Positions 34,232 to 43,536 are shown, counted from the first letter of the stretch. The stretch: 64,000 bases of DNA from Loktanella sp. SALINAS62 (GCF_018263905.1 NZ_JAAFZU010000004.1:1-64000); one strand, 5' to 3'. The notes: generated from the letters alone by a model not told the origin. Numbers and translations are program-made.

Positions 34232-35261
34232 TACCCTAAGCATTGCGCCGTCGCTGGCCGACGTCGGCGGCCCGGCGCAGCCGCTGATCACCGCCCGCGA
34301 CCTGACCTGCCATTTCCCGGTCAGATCGGGCACCTTCGCCCCCAAAAAAGTTGTCCGTGCCGTAGACGGGATCGATTTTACAATTCGAAAAGGCGAGACG
34401 CTGGGCGTGGTCGGCGAATCCGGTTGCGGCAAATCCACGACCGCGCGCCTGTTAATCGGGCTGGTACCGGTCACCGGGGGCAAGATCATCTACGACGGGC
34501 AGGAATTGGGCGCAGACCTTAGCCTGCGCAACCTGCGTCGCGGCGTGCAGATGGTGTTTCAGGACAGCTTTGCGTCTCTCAACCCCCGCCTTACCATTGA
34601 GGAAACCATTGCCTTTGGCCCAAAGGTCAACGGCGTCCCACAAGCCGAGGCGCTGGCGATTGCGCGCGATCTGCTGGACCGTATCGGTCTGGACCCCGCG
34701 CGCTTTGCCGGTCGCTACCCGCACGAATTGTCGGGCGGCCAGCGGCAGCGTGTCAACATCGGACGTGCCTTGGCGATGCGTCCGCGTCTGCTGATCCTGG
34801 ACGAGGCCGTTTCGGCGCTCGACAAATCGGTCGAGGCGCAGGTGCTGAACCTGCTCGATGACTTGCGGCGGGATTTTGACCTGACGTACATGTTCATAAG
34901 TCATGATCTGAACGTCGTACGCTTCATTTCTGACAGGCTGATGGTGATGTATCTGGGCGAGATCGTAGAGGTCGGACCTGCAGAGGCACTTTATCATAAG
35001 CAGGCGCATCCCTACACGGCGGCGCTGTTTGCCGCGATGCCGTCGATGGACCCCGATGCGCGCACGCAGGTGCCACCGCTTGCGGGTGATCCACCCAATC
35101 CGATCGACCCGCCGTCCGGCTGTCGTTTTCACACCCGCTGCCCGCAGGCCAGTGCCGTCTGCGGCATGACCCGGCCCAAGGTCACGACGCTGGGACCGGG
35201 GCATCAGGTCGCCTGCCACCTGCATGATCCCAATTCCGGCCATCCAGAGGCCACGACATGA
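34218..35261 (+). CDS. ABC importer ATPase, DppF type
   Basis: 347 residues. Walker A GESGCGKST, signature LSGGQRQRV, Walker B LLILDEAVSALD, and the C-terminal oligopeptide-type extension with Cys residues (CRFHTRCPQASAVCG) that can hold an iron-sulfur cluster in this family. The Walker B stretch reads DEAVS where DEPTS or DEPVS is usual. GAGGAG lies 8 nt before the ATG. It overlaps both neighbours. Confidence 0.93.
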   Translation: MSASNTLSIAPSLADVGGPAQPLITARDLTCHFPVRSGTFAPKKVVRAVDGIDFTIRKGETLGVVGESGCGKSTTARLLIGLVPVTGGKIIYDGQELGADLSLRNLRRGVQMVFQDSFASLNPRLTIEETIAFGPKVNGVPQAEALAIARDLLDRIGLDPARFAGRYPHELSGGQRQRVNIGRALAMRPRLLILDEAVSALDKSVEAQVLNLLDDLRRDFDLTYMFISHDLNVVRFISDRLMVMYLGEIVEVGPAEALYHKQAHPYTAALFAAMPSMDPDARTQVPPLAGDPPNPIDPPSGCRFHTRCPQASAVCGMTRPKVTTLGPGHQVACHLHDPNSGHPEATT

Positions 35262-36229
35262 CAGCACTTGTTGAGATAGAAGACCTCACCGTCCGTTTTT
35301 CCGGCGAACGCACCGTCCACGCGATCAACGGCGTCAGCCTGTCGGTCGCCAAAGGAGAGGTCTTGGCCCTGCTGGGCGAAAGCGGATCGGGCAAGAGTGT
35401 CACGCTCAAATCCATCATGCAGTTGCTGCCCGGACGCCGGACGCAGATTGGCGGCAGGATCAGGTTCGACGGGCGCGACGTGCTGGCGCTGAAAGGTCGT
35501 GCGCTGGCTGATTTTCGTGGGCGCGATGTTGCGATGATCTTTCAGGATCCGTCGCTTGCGCTGGACCCGGTCTATTCCATTGGCACCCAGATCGCAGAAA
35601 CCGTGATCCGCCACGAAGGCGTTTCCCGCGTCGCGGCGCGATCACGGGCGCTGGACATGCTCAAACGCGTGCGCATCCCATCTGCGGAACGCCGTCTGGA
35701 CAACTACCCGCATGAGATGTCGGGCGGCATGCGGCAGCGGGCAATGATCGCGCTGGCGCTGGCCTGCGGACCACGTCTTCTGTTGGCCGATGAGCCGACG
35801 ACGGCGCTGGACGCGACCGTGCAGATGCAGGTGCTGTTGTTGTTAAGAGAGTTGCAGCAAGAGATGGACATGTCCGTGATTTTCGTGACCCACGACATCG
35901 GCGTGGCTGTGGAAATCGCGGACCGGGTGGCCGTGATGTATGCGGGCACAATCGTGGAAACCGGGACCATATCACAGATCATCAAGGACCCGCGCCACCC
36001 CTATACAAAGGGGCTGCTGGCCGCGAACCTGCACGGTGCGGTCAAGGGCTCGCGCCTTGATGCGATTCCTGGTGCGCCACCGACGCTGGAAGAACCGCCG
36101 ACGTCATGCCCTTTTGCCCCGCGTTGCCCGTCTGCGCTGCCGGTCTGCCGCGAGGCGCGTCCGCCGCTGGTGAACAGGGGACCGGGCCGCGCCGTTGCCT
36201 GCGTGCTGGAACAGGAACCGGCCATATGA
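35258..36229 (+). CDS. ABC importer ATPase, DppD type
   Basis: 323 residues. Walker A GESGSGKS, signature MSGGMRQRA, Walker B LLLADEPTTALD, and the same C-terminal Cys cluster (CPFAPRCPSALPVC). It pairs with the preceding ATPase as a heterodimer. ATG overlaps the previous stop (ATGA), and its own stop overlaps the RidA start (ATGA at 36226). Confidence 0.94.
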   Translation: MTALVEIEDLTVRFSGERTVHAINGVSLSVAKGEVLALLGESGSGKSVTLKSIMQLLPGRRTQIGGRIRFDGRDVLALKGRALADFRGRDVAMIFQDPSLALDPVYSIGTQIAETVIRHEGVSRVAARSRALDMLKRVRIPSAERRLDNYPHEMSGGMRQRAMIALALACGPRLLLADEPTTALDATVQMQVLLLLRELQQEMDMSVIFVTHDIGVAVEIADRVAVMYAGTIVETGTISQIIKDPRHPYTKGLLAANLHGAVKGSRLDAIPGAPPTLEEPPTSCPFAPRCPSALPVCREARPPLVNRGPGRAVACVLEQEPAI

Positions 36230-36687
36230 GCGGTATCGAGCGTCGATTGGCGGACCTGGGTTTGGCGCTGCCGTCCACCTGTCCGCCACGTGCCAGTTTT
36301 GTAAAGGCGCGCACGTGGAACGGACTGCTGATGTTGTCTGGTCAAATATGCGAATGGAATGGCGAGCCGCGCTGGTTCGGCCCGGTGACAGACGCCTCGG
36401 ACATGGAAGAGACCCGCAAGGCCGCGCAGATGTGCGCCCTCAACCTGCTGTTCTGCGCAAAGGAGGCGCTGGGATCGTTGGATCGCATTGATGCGATCTT
36501 GCGCCTTGGCGGATTCGTCAACGCCGCGCCGGGGTTTGGCGCTGGGCCTGCGGTGATCGATGGGGCGTCCGATCTTTTCATTGCGCTGTTCGGCGACGCG
36601 GGCCGCCATGCGCGCACCGCCGTCTGTGTGTCAAGCTTGCCGGTCAACGCAGCGGTCGAGGTCGATGCCATGATCGCGTACACATGA
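36226..36687 (+). CDS. RidA-family protein (possible RutC substitute)
   Basis: A 153-residue protein of the RidA/YjgF/UK114 superfamily, longer than RidA itself (about 128). GLLMLSGQICEWNG near residue 33 and the C-terminal ARTAVCVSSLPVNAAVEVDAM are the typical core; the conserved Arg (ARTAV) that binds carboxylates is present. RidA proteins hydrolyse reactive enamines or imines. RutC, its relative in the rut pathway, acts on aminoacrylate. No RutC is present elsewhere in the window. Coupled by ATGA overlap to the importer operon, not to the rutA unit. Confidence 0.87.
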   Translation: MSGIERRLADLGLALPSTCPPRASFVKARTWNGLLMLSGQICEWNGEPRWFGPVTDASDMEETRKAAQMCALNLLFCAKEALGSLDRIDAILRLGGFVNAAPGFGAGPAVIDGASDLFIALFGDAGRHARTAVCVSSLPVNAAVEVDAMIAYT

Positions 36688-36741
36688 GCGTGGTCCGCAA
36701 CGCTCGGGCTGGCCGGGCTGCGCGACGGTCAGAAGCGCAGC

Positions 36742-37647
36742 ATGCGTAGCCTGATCGCCGCTGTTGCGCAGATGGGTCCGATTGCGCGCGATGAACCGCG
36801 CAGCAGTGCAGTAAAACGGATGTGCGCGATGATGTCCGAGTCTGCCGACCGTGGGGCCACGCTGGTCGTATTTCCTGAACTTGCCCTGACGACGTTTTTC
36901 CCGCGCTGGTATATGAAAGGCGCCGCGCTGGACCATTGGTTCGAAACCGAGATGCCAAATCCCGCCGTGCAACCGCTGTTCGATCTGTCGGTGCGCCTGA
37001 ACCTGACATTTCACCTTGGCTATGCGGAACTGACACCGGACGGACACCGTTTTAATACCGCGATCATGGTCGAATGTGGCAGGATCGTCGGTAAATACCG
37101 CAAGATTCACCTGCCCGGACATCGCGAACCCGAAGATTGGCGGCCCTTTCAGCATCTCGAAAAACGCTACTTCGCAACAGGCGATCTGGGATTTCCTGTT
37201 TTTGACGCGGTGGGCGGCAAGGTGGGGATGTGTATTTGCAACGACCGGCGGTGGCCTGAAACTTGGCGAATGTTGGGCCTGCAGGGTGCGGAACTGGTTG
37301 CGCTTGGATACAATACACCGCTGCACTATCCACCCGCACCGGAACACGATCACCTGCAATATTTCCACAACGCGTTGTCGATACAGGCGGGCTGCTATCA
37401 AAACGGACTTTGGGCGCTGGCGTCGGCCAAGGCAGGGTGCGAGGAAGGCTGCGATCTGATCGGCGGCAGCATGATCGTGGCTCCGACGGGTGAAATCGTA
37501 GCGCAGGCGCAGGGTGTGGCGGACGAAGTCATCACCAGTCGCATCGACCTTGATCGTTGCGCTGAAATCCGCCGCAATATCTTTGACCTTGCCCAGCATC
37601 GCGAACCCCAGACCTATGGTTTGCTGACCGCACCGACGGCAGGCTGA
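36742..37647 (+). CDS. N-carbamoyl-D-amino-acid hydrolase (carbon-nitrogen hydrolase)
   Basis: A 301-residue nitrilase-superfamily enzyme. The triad is Glu46 (FPELALTTFFPRW), Lys121 (GKYRKIHLPGH) and Cys166 (MCICNDRRWPE). These stretches, together with RPFQHLEKRYF, GDLGFPVFD and VAPTGEIVAQAQG, match D-carbamoylases of hydantoin metabolism (about 304 residues) much more than beta-ureidopropionase. It would release the amino acid, CO2 and ammonia from an N-carbamoyl-D-amino acid. It lies 54 nt after the RidA gene; no hydantoinase gene is in the window. Confidence 0.9.
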   Translation: MRSLIAAVAQMGPIARDEPRSSAVKRMCAMMSESADRGATLVVFPELALTTFFPRWYMKGAALDHWFETEMPNPAVQPLFDLSVRLNLTFHLGYAELTPDGHRFNTAIMVECGRIVGKYRKIHLPGHREPEDWRPFQHLEKRYFATGDLGFPVFDAVGGKVGMCICNDRRWPETWRMLGLQGAELVALGYNTPLHYPPAPEHDHLQYFHNALSIQAGCYQNGLWALASAKAGCEEGCDLIGGSMIVAPTGEIVAQAQGVADEVITSRIDLDRCAEIRRNIFDLAQHREPQTYGLLTAPTAG

Positions 37648-37651
37648 CGCT

Positions 37652-39007
37652 GTGGCGGACCGTCTCGCCCATGCTGACGTCACTGATTTGCTGGAATCAT
37701 TTGCTGCCGGGACTGCCACGCCGCATGACGCCGTGAACCTTGTGCTTGACCGTATCGCACAATGGGACCCTTTGCTGAACGCCTATTCTGCACGATCCAA
37801 AACCCTGCAGACGGACGCTCAGGCCGCCACGGACCGCTGGGCCAAAGGGCTGGCGATGGGTCCTCTCGACGGGGTACCCGTTGTGATAAAAGACAACCTT
37901 GTGTCGCGGGGGCTGCCTGCGGCGTGGGGGAACGCGTCGCTGGCAGGCCGGATCGCAGACCATGACGAACTGCCGGTCGCGCGTCTGCGGGCCGCCGGTG
38001 CGCTGGTGATTGGCAAAGGCAATACGCCAGAATTTGCAATCGATGGATATACCGCCAATACAACCTTTGGCGTGACGCGAAACCCGTTTGATCCCACACT
38101 TACACCCGGCGGTTCATCAGGCGGAGTCGTCGCGGCGGTAGCTTCTGGGATGGCTTTCGCGGGGCTTGCGACGGACGGCGGCGGGTCGATCCGCAGACCC
38201 GCAGGGTACACAGGGCTCGTTGGCCTGAAACCGGGTCTTGGCCATGTGCCCCGGCGCGACGGGCTGACGCAGCTGCTGCTTGATTTCGAAGTCGCGGGTC
38301 CAGTCGCCCGGTCGTTACGCGATCTGCGGTTGCTGGATTCGGTACTGTCGGGGCGCAGACATGATCCGGCCCCTGTTGGTGCCTGCCGAATACTTGCTGT
38401 TCCCATCCTTGCAGGTTCGCCGTGCGATCCGGCCATCCTGCAGGCCTTTGCGACCGCAGTCGACGCTCTGGCGGCTCAGGGACACGACGTCAGAACGGGG
38501 CGATTGCCCTATGATCTTGCAGATCTGAATACCGTCTGGGGTCAGGTCGTGGACGTGGGGCTGTCCGCATATTTTCGCAACGACCCCGACGTCGCGCAAA
38601 GCGCCGCACCCAAATACCGAGCGATGGCGGCCCGCGGCGACGCGATCTTGGCCACTACATTTCAGTCCGCCCTTACCCAGATCAATGCTCTGCGTGCCGC
38701 TGCGCGCGATCTTTGGGGGTTTGACGCAATCCTGATGCCGACCTCTGCGGCGCAACCTTGGCCCGCCGCGGACAGTCACCCGCCCGTGATAGCGGGCAAA
38801 AGCGTCGGACCACGCGGGCATGCGGTCTATACCGGTTGGGTCAACGCCGCGGGCCTGCCCGCGATCGCCTTTCCGGCGCCTGTCGCCAGTGGCCTTCCCA
38901 TCGGCATGCAACTGATTGGCAAGATCGGTGACGAAGGCCGGCTGATGGATTTGATCGCCCCGATCCTTAGCCCGTTTCGCTGGCCGCATTTGCCGTTTTC
39001 AGGTTGA
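37652..39007 (+). CDS. Amidase-signature hydrolase 4
   Basis: 451 residues. Triad Lys80 (VVIKDN), Ser155 (GGSSGG) and nucleophile Ser179 (DGGGSIRRPA). GTG start at 37652, 4 nt after the carbamoylase stop, with only a weak AGG nearby, so it is probably coupled to it. The Gly-Gly-Gly-Ser around the nucleophile is more like the general amidase/AMD group than the GatA-like members earlier in the island. Its 3' end overlaps the convergent hydratase gene by 41 nt. The substrate is unknown. Confidence 0.87.
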   Translation: MADRLAHADVTDLLESFAAGTATPHDAVNLVLDRIAQWDPLLNAYSARSKTLQTDAQAATDRWAKGLAMGPLDGVPVVIKDNLVSRGLPAAWGNASLAGRIADHDELPVARLRAAGALVIGKGNTPEFAIDGYTANTTFGVTRNPFDPTLTPGGSSGGVVAAVASGMAFAGLATDGGGSIRRPAGYTGLVGLKPGLGHVPRRDGLTQLLLDFEVAGPVARSLRDLRLLDSVLSGRRHDPAPVGACRILAVPILAGSPCDPAILQAFATAVDALAAQGHDVRTGRLPYDLADLNTVWGQVVDVGLSAYFRNDPDVAQSAAPKYRAMAARGDAILATTFQSALTQINALRAAARDLWGFDAILMPTSAAQPWPAADSHPPVIAGKSVGPRGHAVYTGWVNAAGLPAIAFPAPVASGLPIGMQLIGKIGDEGRLMDLIAPILSPFRWPHLPFSG

Positions 39008-39719
39008 TCGAAACTGCGCCAAAGCCTTTTATCCAGCCGGTCACGACGGCTTCCGGCCCGAACCACGGCAAGCCGCACAATGACCCGGTGATGACCGTTT
39101 GCCCGACGTGAAGACCGCCACAATAATCACCAAGGTGCGCCACCAGCAATGCGAGGTTCGCAAGCGCTGATCCGCCTGGCACCGTCGCGGGTCTGTCAAG
39201 GACAACCTGCGTTTCCGACGCAAGCCGTGCCGGCAAGGTCCCGAAATCCGCGCCGTCCCAGTGCATGACACAGGGGCCGTTCACCATACCGGCGTTGATC
39301 TGAAAATCTGCGAACTTCAGATCGGGACGTGCGGCGTTTTCACCAGTCATGCGTGATCCGACCAGTTCCAGCACGATGCAGGGCCGGAAATAATCCTGAA
39401 CGCGGTCCGGCAATGACGCCGTGGGCAGCGCGCGGGTCAGCGTAAATCCGATCTCGAGTTCGATCCCGACCGGGTCGGTCGTCTGCCTGACGCCACCATC
39501 GCGTTCTTGGTATCGGGCCTGAATGGGTGCGATCACCGGCGGGCCCCCGTCGGGGTCAGCGCCCACCTTGAAACCCGCCACCGGGCCCAGTGCCGCGCTG
39601 ACGCCGGACTGGATCGACATGATCTGGGCGCGGGACAGGACCGCGCCGGTTTCCAAGACCCTGCTGCCGGATCGGTGCGCCGCGACTAGGGCCGCGATGA
39701 TGTCATCTGTTCTGGACAT
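38967..39719 (-). CDS. 2-keto-4-pentenoate hydratase-family protein
   Basis: A 250-residue protein of the MhpD/2-oxopent-4-enoate hydratase and fumarylacetoacetate-hydrolase-like superfamily: GFKVGAD (about 49-55), the acidic metal-binding patch GIELEIGFTL (about 85-94), and GGSALANLALLVAHLG near 181-196 are typical. It is convergent with amidase 4 (3' ends overlap 41 nt) and starts inside the end of the racemase-like gene (17 nt overlap), so it is translated as its partner. Its reaction in this context is unknown: hydration of an unsaturated keto acid is the family default. Confidence 0.8.
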   Translation of the reverse strand: MSRTDDIIAALVAAHRSGSRVLETGAVLSRAQIMSIQSGVSAALGPVAGFKVGADPDGGPPVIAPIQARYQERDGGVRQTTDPVGIELEIGFTLTRALPTASLPDRVQDYFRPCIVLELVGSRMTGENAARPDLKFADFQINAGMVNGPCVMHWDGADFGTLPARLASETQVVLDRPATVPGGSALANLALLVAHLGDYCGGLHVGQTVITGSLCGLPWFGPEAVVTGWIKGFGAVSINLKTANAASETG

Positions 39720-40356
39720 GTTTATTTTCGATGGTGCGTTGCACCGCGCGCGCGGCGCTCAGGATCGGATTGATCAATGGTACGGGTGACACGTCGCGCA
39801 AACGTTCTGCCGCGGCGCCAAGTGGGCCACCGCCGATGATGACATGTTGTGCGCCCGCATCCGCGGCGCGTGCGATTTGCACGAGAAGTGCCGCATCAAG
39901 TGCTTGCGCGTCCAGCATCAGCACGTCCGGATCGTCATTCGCACAAAAACAGCCCACATAAGTTGCGCCCTGTGCATGTGACATCATCAAGCCATCAATC
40001 GACGGGACAAGCGAGGGCGTTGTCGTGGCGACCGCAAAGGCCGCACCAGTGGATGCGACCTCCCTTGCGGCGGCTGCACCAATCCCGATCACTGGACAGG
40101 GCGCACGTCGGGCGAGCCGCAGCGCCCCCGGATCACCGAACGCCGCGACAATGATCATATCCGGCCAATCGTGTATCTCCGCCTTGGCGATGATATCCGC
40201 TGCGGCACACAGCGCCTTTGCCGTTGTGATCATCTTCGGCCCCACCGGCGCGGTCCACGGCACCGGCGCGTTCAGCAGGCAGGTGGCTGCGATACGGCAC
40301 ATCACATCCGTTGTCGCCGCGTTGGAATTCGGATTCATCAGCAGGGTGGTCGTCAT
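39703..40356 (-). CDS. Asp/Glu/hydantoin racemase-like protein lacking catalytic cysteines
   Basis: 217 residues. Family features are visible: MNPNSNAATTDVM at the start, DMIIVAAFGDPGAL (66-79), CPVIGIGAAAAREV (87-100) and HVIIGGGPLG (171-180). In hydantoin racemases the positions equivalent to Ala72 and Gly176 are the two catalytic cysteines; both are absent here. It may be a lyase, a binding protein or a racemase with another mechanism. Start 40356 is chosen for GAGG upstream. The neighbouring D-carbamoylase makes a hydantoin or carbamoyl-amino-acid context likely. Confidence 0.78.
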   Translation of the reverse strand: MTTTLLMNPNSNAATTDVMCRIAATCLLNAPVPWTAPVGPKMITTAKALCAAADIIAKAEIHDWPDMIIVAAFGDPGALRLARRAPCPVIGIGAAAAREVASTGAAFAVATTTPSLVPSIDGLMMSHAQGATYVGCFCANDDPDVLMLDAQALDAALLVQIARAADAGAQHVIIGGGPLGAAAERLRDVSPVPLINPILSAARAVQRTIENKHVQNR

Positions 40357-40410
40357 TGTGCCTCGCCGCAAAGCCTGACTACAGCCACTGATAGTCATGG
40401 TAGGCCGCGC

Positions 40411-40548
40411 ATGTTGCAAGGAACATTCACAAAACTGATGAACGAGGGTCCGTTTGCGCAGGTTGACACGCAGCTGCGGCTTGACGCGCGGTTTGGCGAT
40501 GACATCCGTAGTCATGGTGCCACGGCAGAGGTGCGTTTCCACTTCTGA
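40411..40548 (+). pseudogene. Possible 3' remnant of an outer-membrane barrel gene
   Basis: A 45-codon frame opening at ATG 40411. The last 31 residues alternate polar and hydrophobic (QVDTQLRLDARFGDD ... TAEVRFHF) and end in Phe, as the last beta strand of outer-membrane barrels does. A strong terminator follows at 40564, which has no other obvious gene to serve. It could be the truncated tail of an autotransporter or porin gene at the island edge. It may also be chance. Confidence 0.4.
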
Positions 40549-40563
40549 TCCAATGTTTTAATT

Positions 40564-40602
40564 CTGCGGCGCCCGGATGAAACCGGGCGCCGCAGTGCTT
40601 TT
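40564..40602 (+). terminator. Terminator at the island edge
   Basis: A perfect 13-bp stem (40564-40576 with 40583-40595) with a 6-nt loop, then TGCTTTT. It insulates the rplB promoter from upstream transcription. Confidence 0.8.
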
Positions 40603-40669
40603 CACGTGTCTGTAATTCTGCGGGTATGGGCTGCGGATAGGGGCCATCGCAGATTCTTGTGCTGCCGTC

Positions 40670-40698
40670 TTGCCACGCCAGCGGCACGTCCCTATAAG
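40670..40698 (+). promoter_or_regulatory. Promoter of the rplB operon
   Basis: TTGCCA (40670-40675), 17-bp spacer, TATAAG (40693-40698), a near-consensus sigma-70 promoter followed by a 166-nt GC-rich leader to rplB. It allows the S10-type genes to be expressed without rpsJ-rplCDW upstream. Nothing else is evident between 40603 and 40864. Confidence 0.65.
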
Positions 40699-40864
40699 CC
40701 GCCCATCCACCCAGCCTCGGATTCGTCCGGGGCTTTGTGTTTATGCCGATCAGGTTGCGGGAAACCGGGGCTGATCGAACCAACCGGGCACCTACGGGGG
40801 CCTATCACATCAGGATCGGGGTGCCTTGCGCCTTCGGTCCGCCAAGCAAACGGAAGAAGCTAAC

Positions 40865-41707
40865 ATGGCACTCAAGTCGTACAAGCCGACGACGCCGGGC
40901 CAGCGTGGGCTGGTGCTAATCGACCGTTCGGAGCTTTGGAAAGGACGTCCCGTCAAATCCCTTACAGAGGGTCTGACGAAATCGGGCGGCCGGAACAACA
41001 CCGGACGGATCACCTCGCGTCGTATTGGTGGGGGCGCAAAGCGTCTTTATCGCATCGTCGATTTCAAGCGTAACAAGCTGGACATGTCCGCTGTTATCGT
41101 GCGGATCGAATATGACCCGAACCGCACCGCATTCATCGCGCTGATCCAGTACGAAGACGGCACCCAGAATTACATCCTCGCGCCGCAGCGCGTGTCCATC
41201 GGTGACAAGGTGATCGCGTCCGCGCGCGCCGACATCAAGCCGGGCAACGCAATGCCGTTTTCCGGTATGCCCATCGGTACGATCGTTCACAACATCGAAC
41301 TGAAGGCAGGCAAGGGCGGCCAGATCGCACGGTCCGCCGGCACCTATGCCCAGTTCGTCGGTCGTGACGGCGGTTATGCCCAGATCCGTTTGTCTTCGGG
41401 CGAACTGCGTCTGGTGCGTCAGGAATGCATGGCCACCATCGGTGCCGTGTCCAACCCCGACAACTCCAACCAGAACTTCGGCAAGGCTGGCCGCACCCGT
41501 CACCAGGGCAAGCGCCCGTCGGTCCGCGGTGTCGCCATGAACCCGATTGACCACCCGCACGGCGGTGGTGAAGGCCGGACCTCTGGTGGTCGTCACCCTG
41601 TCACGCCCTGGGGTAAACCCACCAAGGGCGCCAAGACGCGTAACCGCAAGAAGGCATCCAGCAGCCTGATCGTCCGCACGCGTCACCAAAAGAAGAAAGG
41701 CCGCTAA
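40865..41707 (+). CDS. rplB: 50S ribosomal protein L2
   Basis: 280 residues. Essential loop [20 protein letters not shown] (about 226-245), including the conserved peptidyl-transferase-proximal His, is intact. It is the first gene of the S10-type cluster here, although rplB normally follows rpsJ-rplC-rplD-rplW, none of which is in the window. rpsS follows after one base. Confidence 0.99.
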   Translation: MALKSYKPTTPGQRGLVLIDRSELWKGRPVKSLTEGLTKSGGRNNTGRITSRRIGGGAKRLYRIVDFKRNKLDMSAVIVRIEYDPNRTAFIALIQYEDGTQNYILAPQRVSIGDKVIASARADIKPGNAMPFSGMPIGTIVHNIELKAGKGGQIARSAGTYAQFVGRDGGYAQIRLSSGELRLVRQECMATIGAVSNPDNSNQNFGKAGRTRHQGKRPSVRGVAMNPIDHPHGGGEGRTSGGRHPVTPWGKPTKGAKTRNRKKASSSLIVRTRHQKKKGR

Positions 41708-41708
41708 T

Positions 41709-41987
41709 ATGGCTCGTTCCGTCTGGAAAGGCCCGTTCGTCGACGCTTATGTGCTGAAAAAAGCCGAAGCATCGCGCGAAAGCGGCCGCAACGAAGTGAT
41801 CAAGATCTGGTCGCGTCGTTCCACTATCCTGCCTCAGTTCGTTGGCCTGACCTTTGGGGTCTACAACGGCAAGAAGCACATCCCCGTCAACGTCAGCGAA
41901 GACATGATCGGTCAGAAGTTCGGTGAATATTCACCGACGCGGACCTATTACGGTCACGCCGCCGACAAAAAAGCGAAGCGGAAGTAA
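41709..41987 (+). CDS. rpsS: 30S ribosomal protein S19
   Basis: 92 residues; [19 protein letters not shown] and [20 protein letters not shown] are the standard S19 segments, contacting the A-site finger and S13. It starts one base after the rplB stop. Confidence 0.98.
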   Translation: MARSVWKGPFVDAYVLKKAEASRESGRNEVIKIWSRRSTILPQFVGLTFGVYNGKKHIPVNVSEDMIGQKFGEYSPTRTYYGHAADKKAKRK

Positions 41988-41990
41988 GCC

Positions 41991-42371
41991 ATGAGCAAGG
42001 ACAAAAATCCCCGCCGCGTGGCCGACAACGAAGCCCGTGCAAAGCTGCGGATGCTGCGTACCAGCCCGCAAAAGCTGAACCTTGTCGCAGAACTGATCCG
42101 CGGCAAAAAGGTCGAACGCGCCTTGACCGATCTGACCTTCTCGAAGAAGCGGATCGCGCAGGACGTGAAGAAGTGTCTTCAGTCGGCCATCGCCAACGCA
42201 GAGAACAACCACAACCTTGACGTCGACGAACTGGTCGTCGCAGAGGCCTATGTGGGCAAGAACCTGTTGATGAAGCGCGGACGCCCCCGGGCCCGCGGCC
42301 GTTTCGGCAAGATCGTCAAGCCGTTCTCTGAAATCACCATTCTGGTGCGCCAAGTTGAGGAGCAAGCGTAA
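41991..42371 (+). CDS. rplV: 50S ribosomal protein L22
   Basis: 126 residues; [20 protein letters not shown] near the N-terminus and the beta-hairpin tip ([17 protein letters not shown]) that lines the exit tunnel are intact, without macrolide-resistance deletion. The stop shares one base with the rpsC start (TAATG). Confidence 0.98.
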   Translation: MSKDKNPRRVADNEARAKLRMLRTSPQKLNLVAELIRGKKVERALTDLTFSKKRIAQDVKKCLQSAIANAENNHNLDVDELVVAEAYVGKNLLMKRGRPRARGRFGKIVKPFSEITILVRQVEEQA

Positions 42372-43087
42372 TGGGTAACAAAGTTAATCCTATCGGCATG
42401 CGTCTTCAGGTCAACCGCACCTGGGACAGCCGCTGGTTCGCGAACACCAAGGATTACGGCGATCTTCTGCTTGAAGACCTCGCGATCAAGGCGTTCATCC
42501 GCAAGGAATGCAAGCAGGCCGGCATCAGCCGCGTGATCATCGAACGTCCGCACCGCAAGTGCCGCGTCACTATCCACGCAGCCCGTCCGGGCGTCATCAT
42601 CGGCAAGAAAGGTGCAGACATCGAAGGTCTGCGTCAGAAGCTGGCGAAACTGACCGCATCCGAACTGCACCTGAACATCGTCGAAGTCCGCAAGCCGGAA
42701 CTGGACGCTGCTTTGGTGGCCGAAAATATCGGACAGCAGCTGGAACGCCGCGTGTCCTTCCGTCGCGCGATGAAGCGTGCGGTGCAGAACACGATGCGCA
42801 TGGGTGGCCTGGGTATCCGGGTGAACCTGGCCGGTCGTCTGGGCGGCGCCGAAATCGCACGGACCGAATGGTACCGCGAGGGCCGCGTGCCCCTGCATAC
42901 CCTGCGGGCCGACATCGATTACGCGCTGTACGAAGCCATGACCCCCTATGGTATCATCGGGATCAAGGTCTGGATCTTCAAAGGCGAGATCATGGAACAC
43001 GATCCGCAAGCGCACGATCGCAAACATGCCGAGCTTCAGGAAGGCGCTATCCCGCGCGGTCCTGGTGGCCCGCGTCGCGACCGGTAA
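42371..43087 (+). CDS. rpsC: 30S ribosomal protein S3
   Basis: 238 residues. The KH domain has [11 protein letters not shown] (about 76-86), and the C-terminal part has [19 protein letters not shown]. It lines the mRNA entry channel. Overlaps the rplV stop by one base. Confidence 0.98.
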   Translation: MGNKVNPIGMRLQVNRTWDSRWFANTKDYGDLLLEDLAIKAFIRKECKQAGISRVIIERPHRKCRVTIHAARPGVIIGKKGADIEGLRQKLAKLTASELHLNIVEVRKPELDAALVAENIGQQLERRVSFRRAMKRAVQNTMRMGGLGIRVNLAGRLGGAEIARTEWYREGRVPLHTLRADIDYALYEAMTPYGIIGIKVWIFKGEIMEHDPQAHDRKHAELQEGAIPRGPGGPRRDR

Positions 43088-43099
43088 GGAGTAGAACAC

Positions 43100-43513
43100 A
43101 TGCTACAGCCGAAACGCACAAAATTCCGCAAGATGCACAAGGGCCGCATCAAGGGTGAAGCAAAGGGCGGGTTTGACCTGAACTTTGGCACCTTTGGCCT
43201 GAAAGCGTTGGAACCGGAACGTATCACCGCGCGCCAGATCGAAGCTGCACGTCGTGCCATGACGCGTCACATGAAACGTCAGGGCCGCGTCTGGATCCGG
43301 ATTTTCCCGGATCTGCCCGTCACCTCCAAGCCGGTCGAAGTCCGGATGGGTAAAGGTAAGGGGTCGGTCGACTTCTGGGCAGCCAAGGTCAAGCCGGGCC
43401 GTGTGATGTTTGAAATCGACGGCGTCGACGAAGTCACCGCACGCGAGGCCCTGCGCCTGGCCGCGATGAAACTGCCGATCAAGACCCGCACCGTGGTCCG
43501 CGAAGACTGGTAA
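43100..43513 (+). CDS. rplP: 50S ribosomal protein L16
   Basis: 137 residues; [20 protein letters not shown] and the [20 protein letters not shown] loop (about 81-100) are canonical. AAGGAG precedes the ATG. It should be followed directly by rpmC. Instead a terminator and two unrelated genes intervene. Confidence 0.98.
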   Translation: MLQPKRTKFRKMHKGRIKGEAKGGFDLNFGTFGLKALEPERITARQIEAARRAMTRHMKRQGRVWIRIFPDLPVTSKPVEVRMGKGKGSVDFWAAKVKPGRVMFEIDGVDEVTAREALRLAAMKLPIKTRTVVREDW

Positions 43514-43536
43514 CCCCGGTTCTGTGTTAACTGTCG

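Noticed and set aside
40357-40542. N-terminal extension of the racemase-like gene to 40542
   Set aside because: The extra 62 residues are Arg/Cys-rich and unrelated to the family, while the start at 40356 has GAGG upstream and the conserved first strand.
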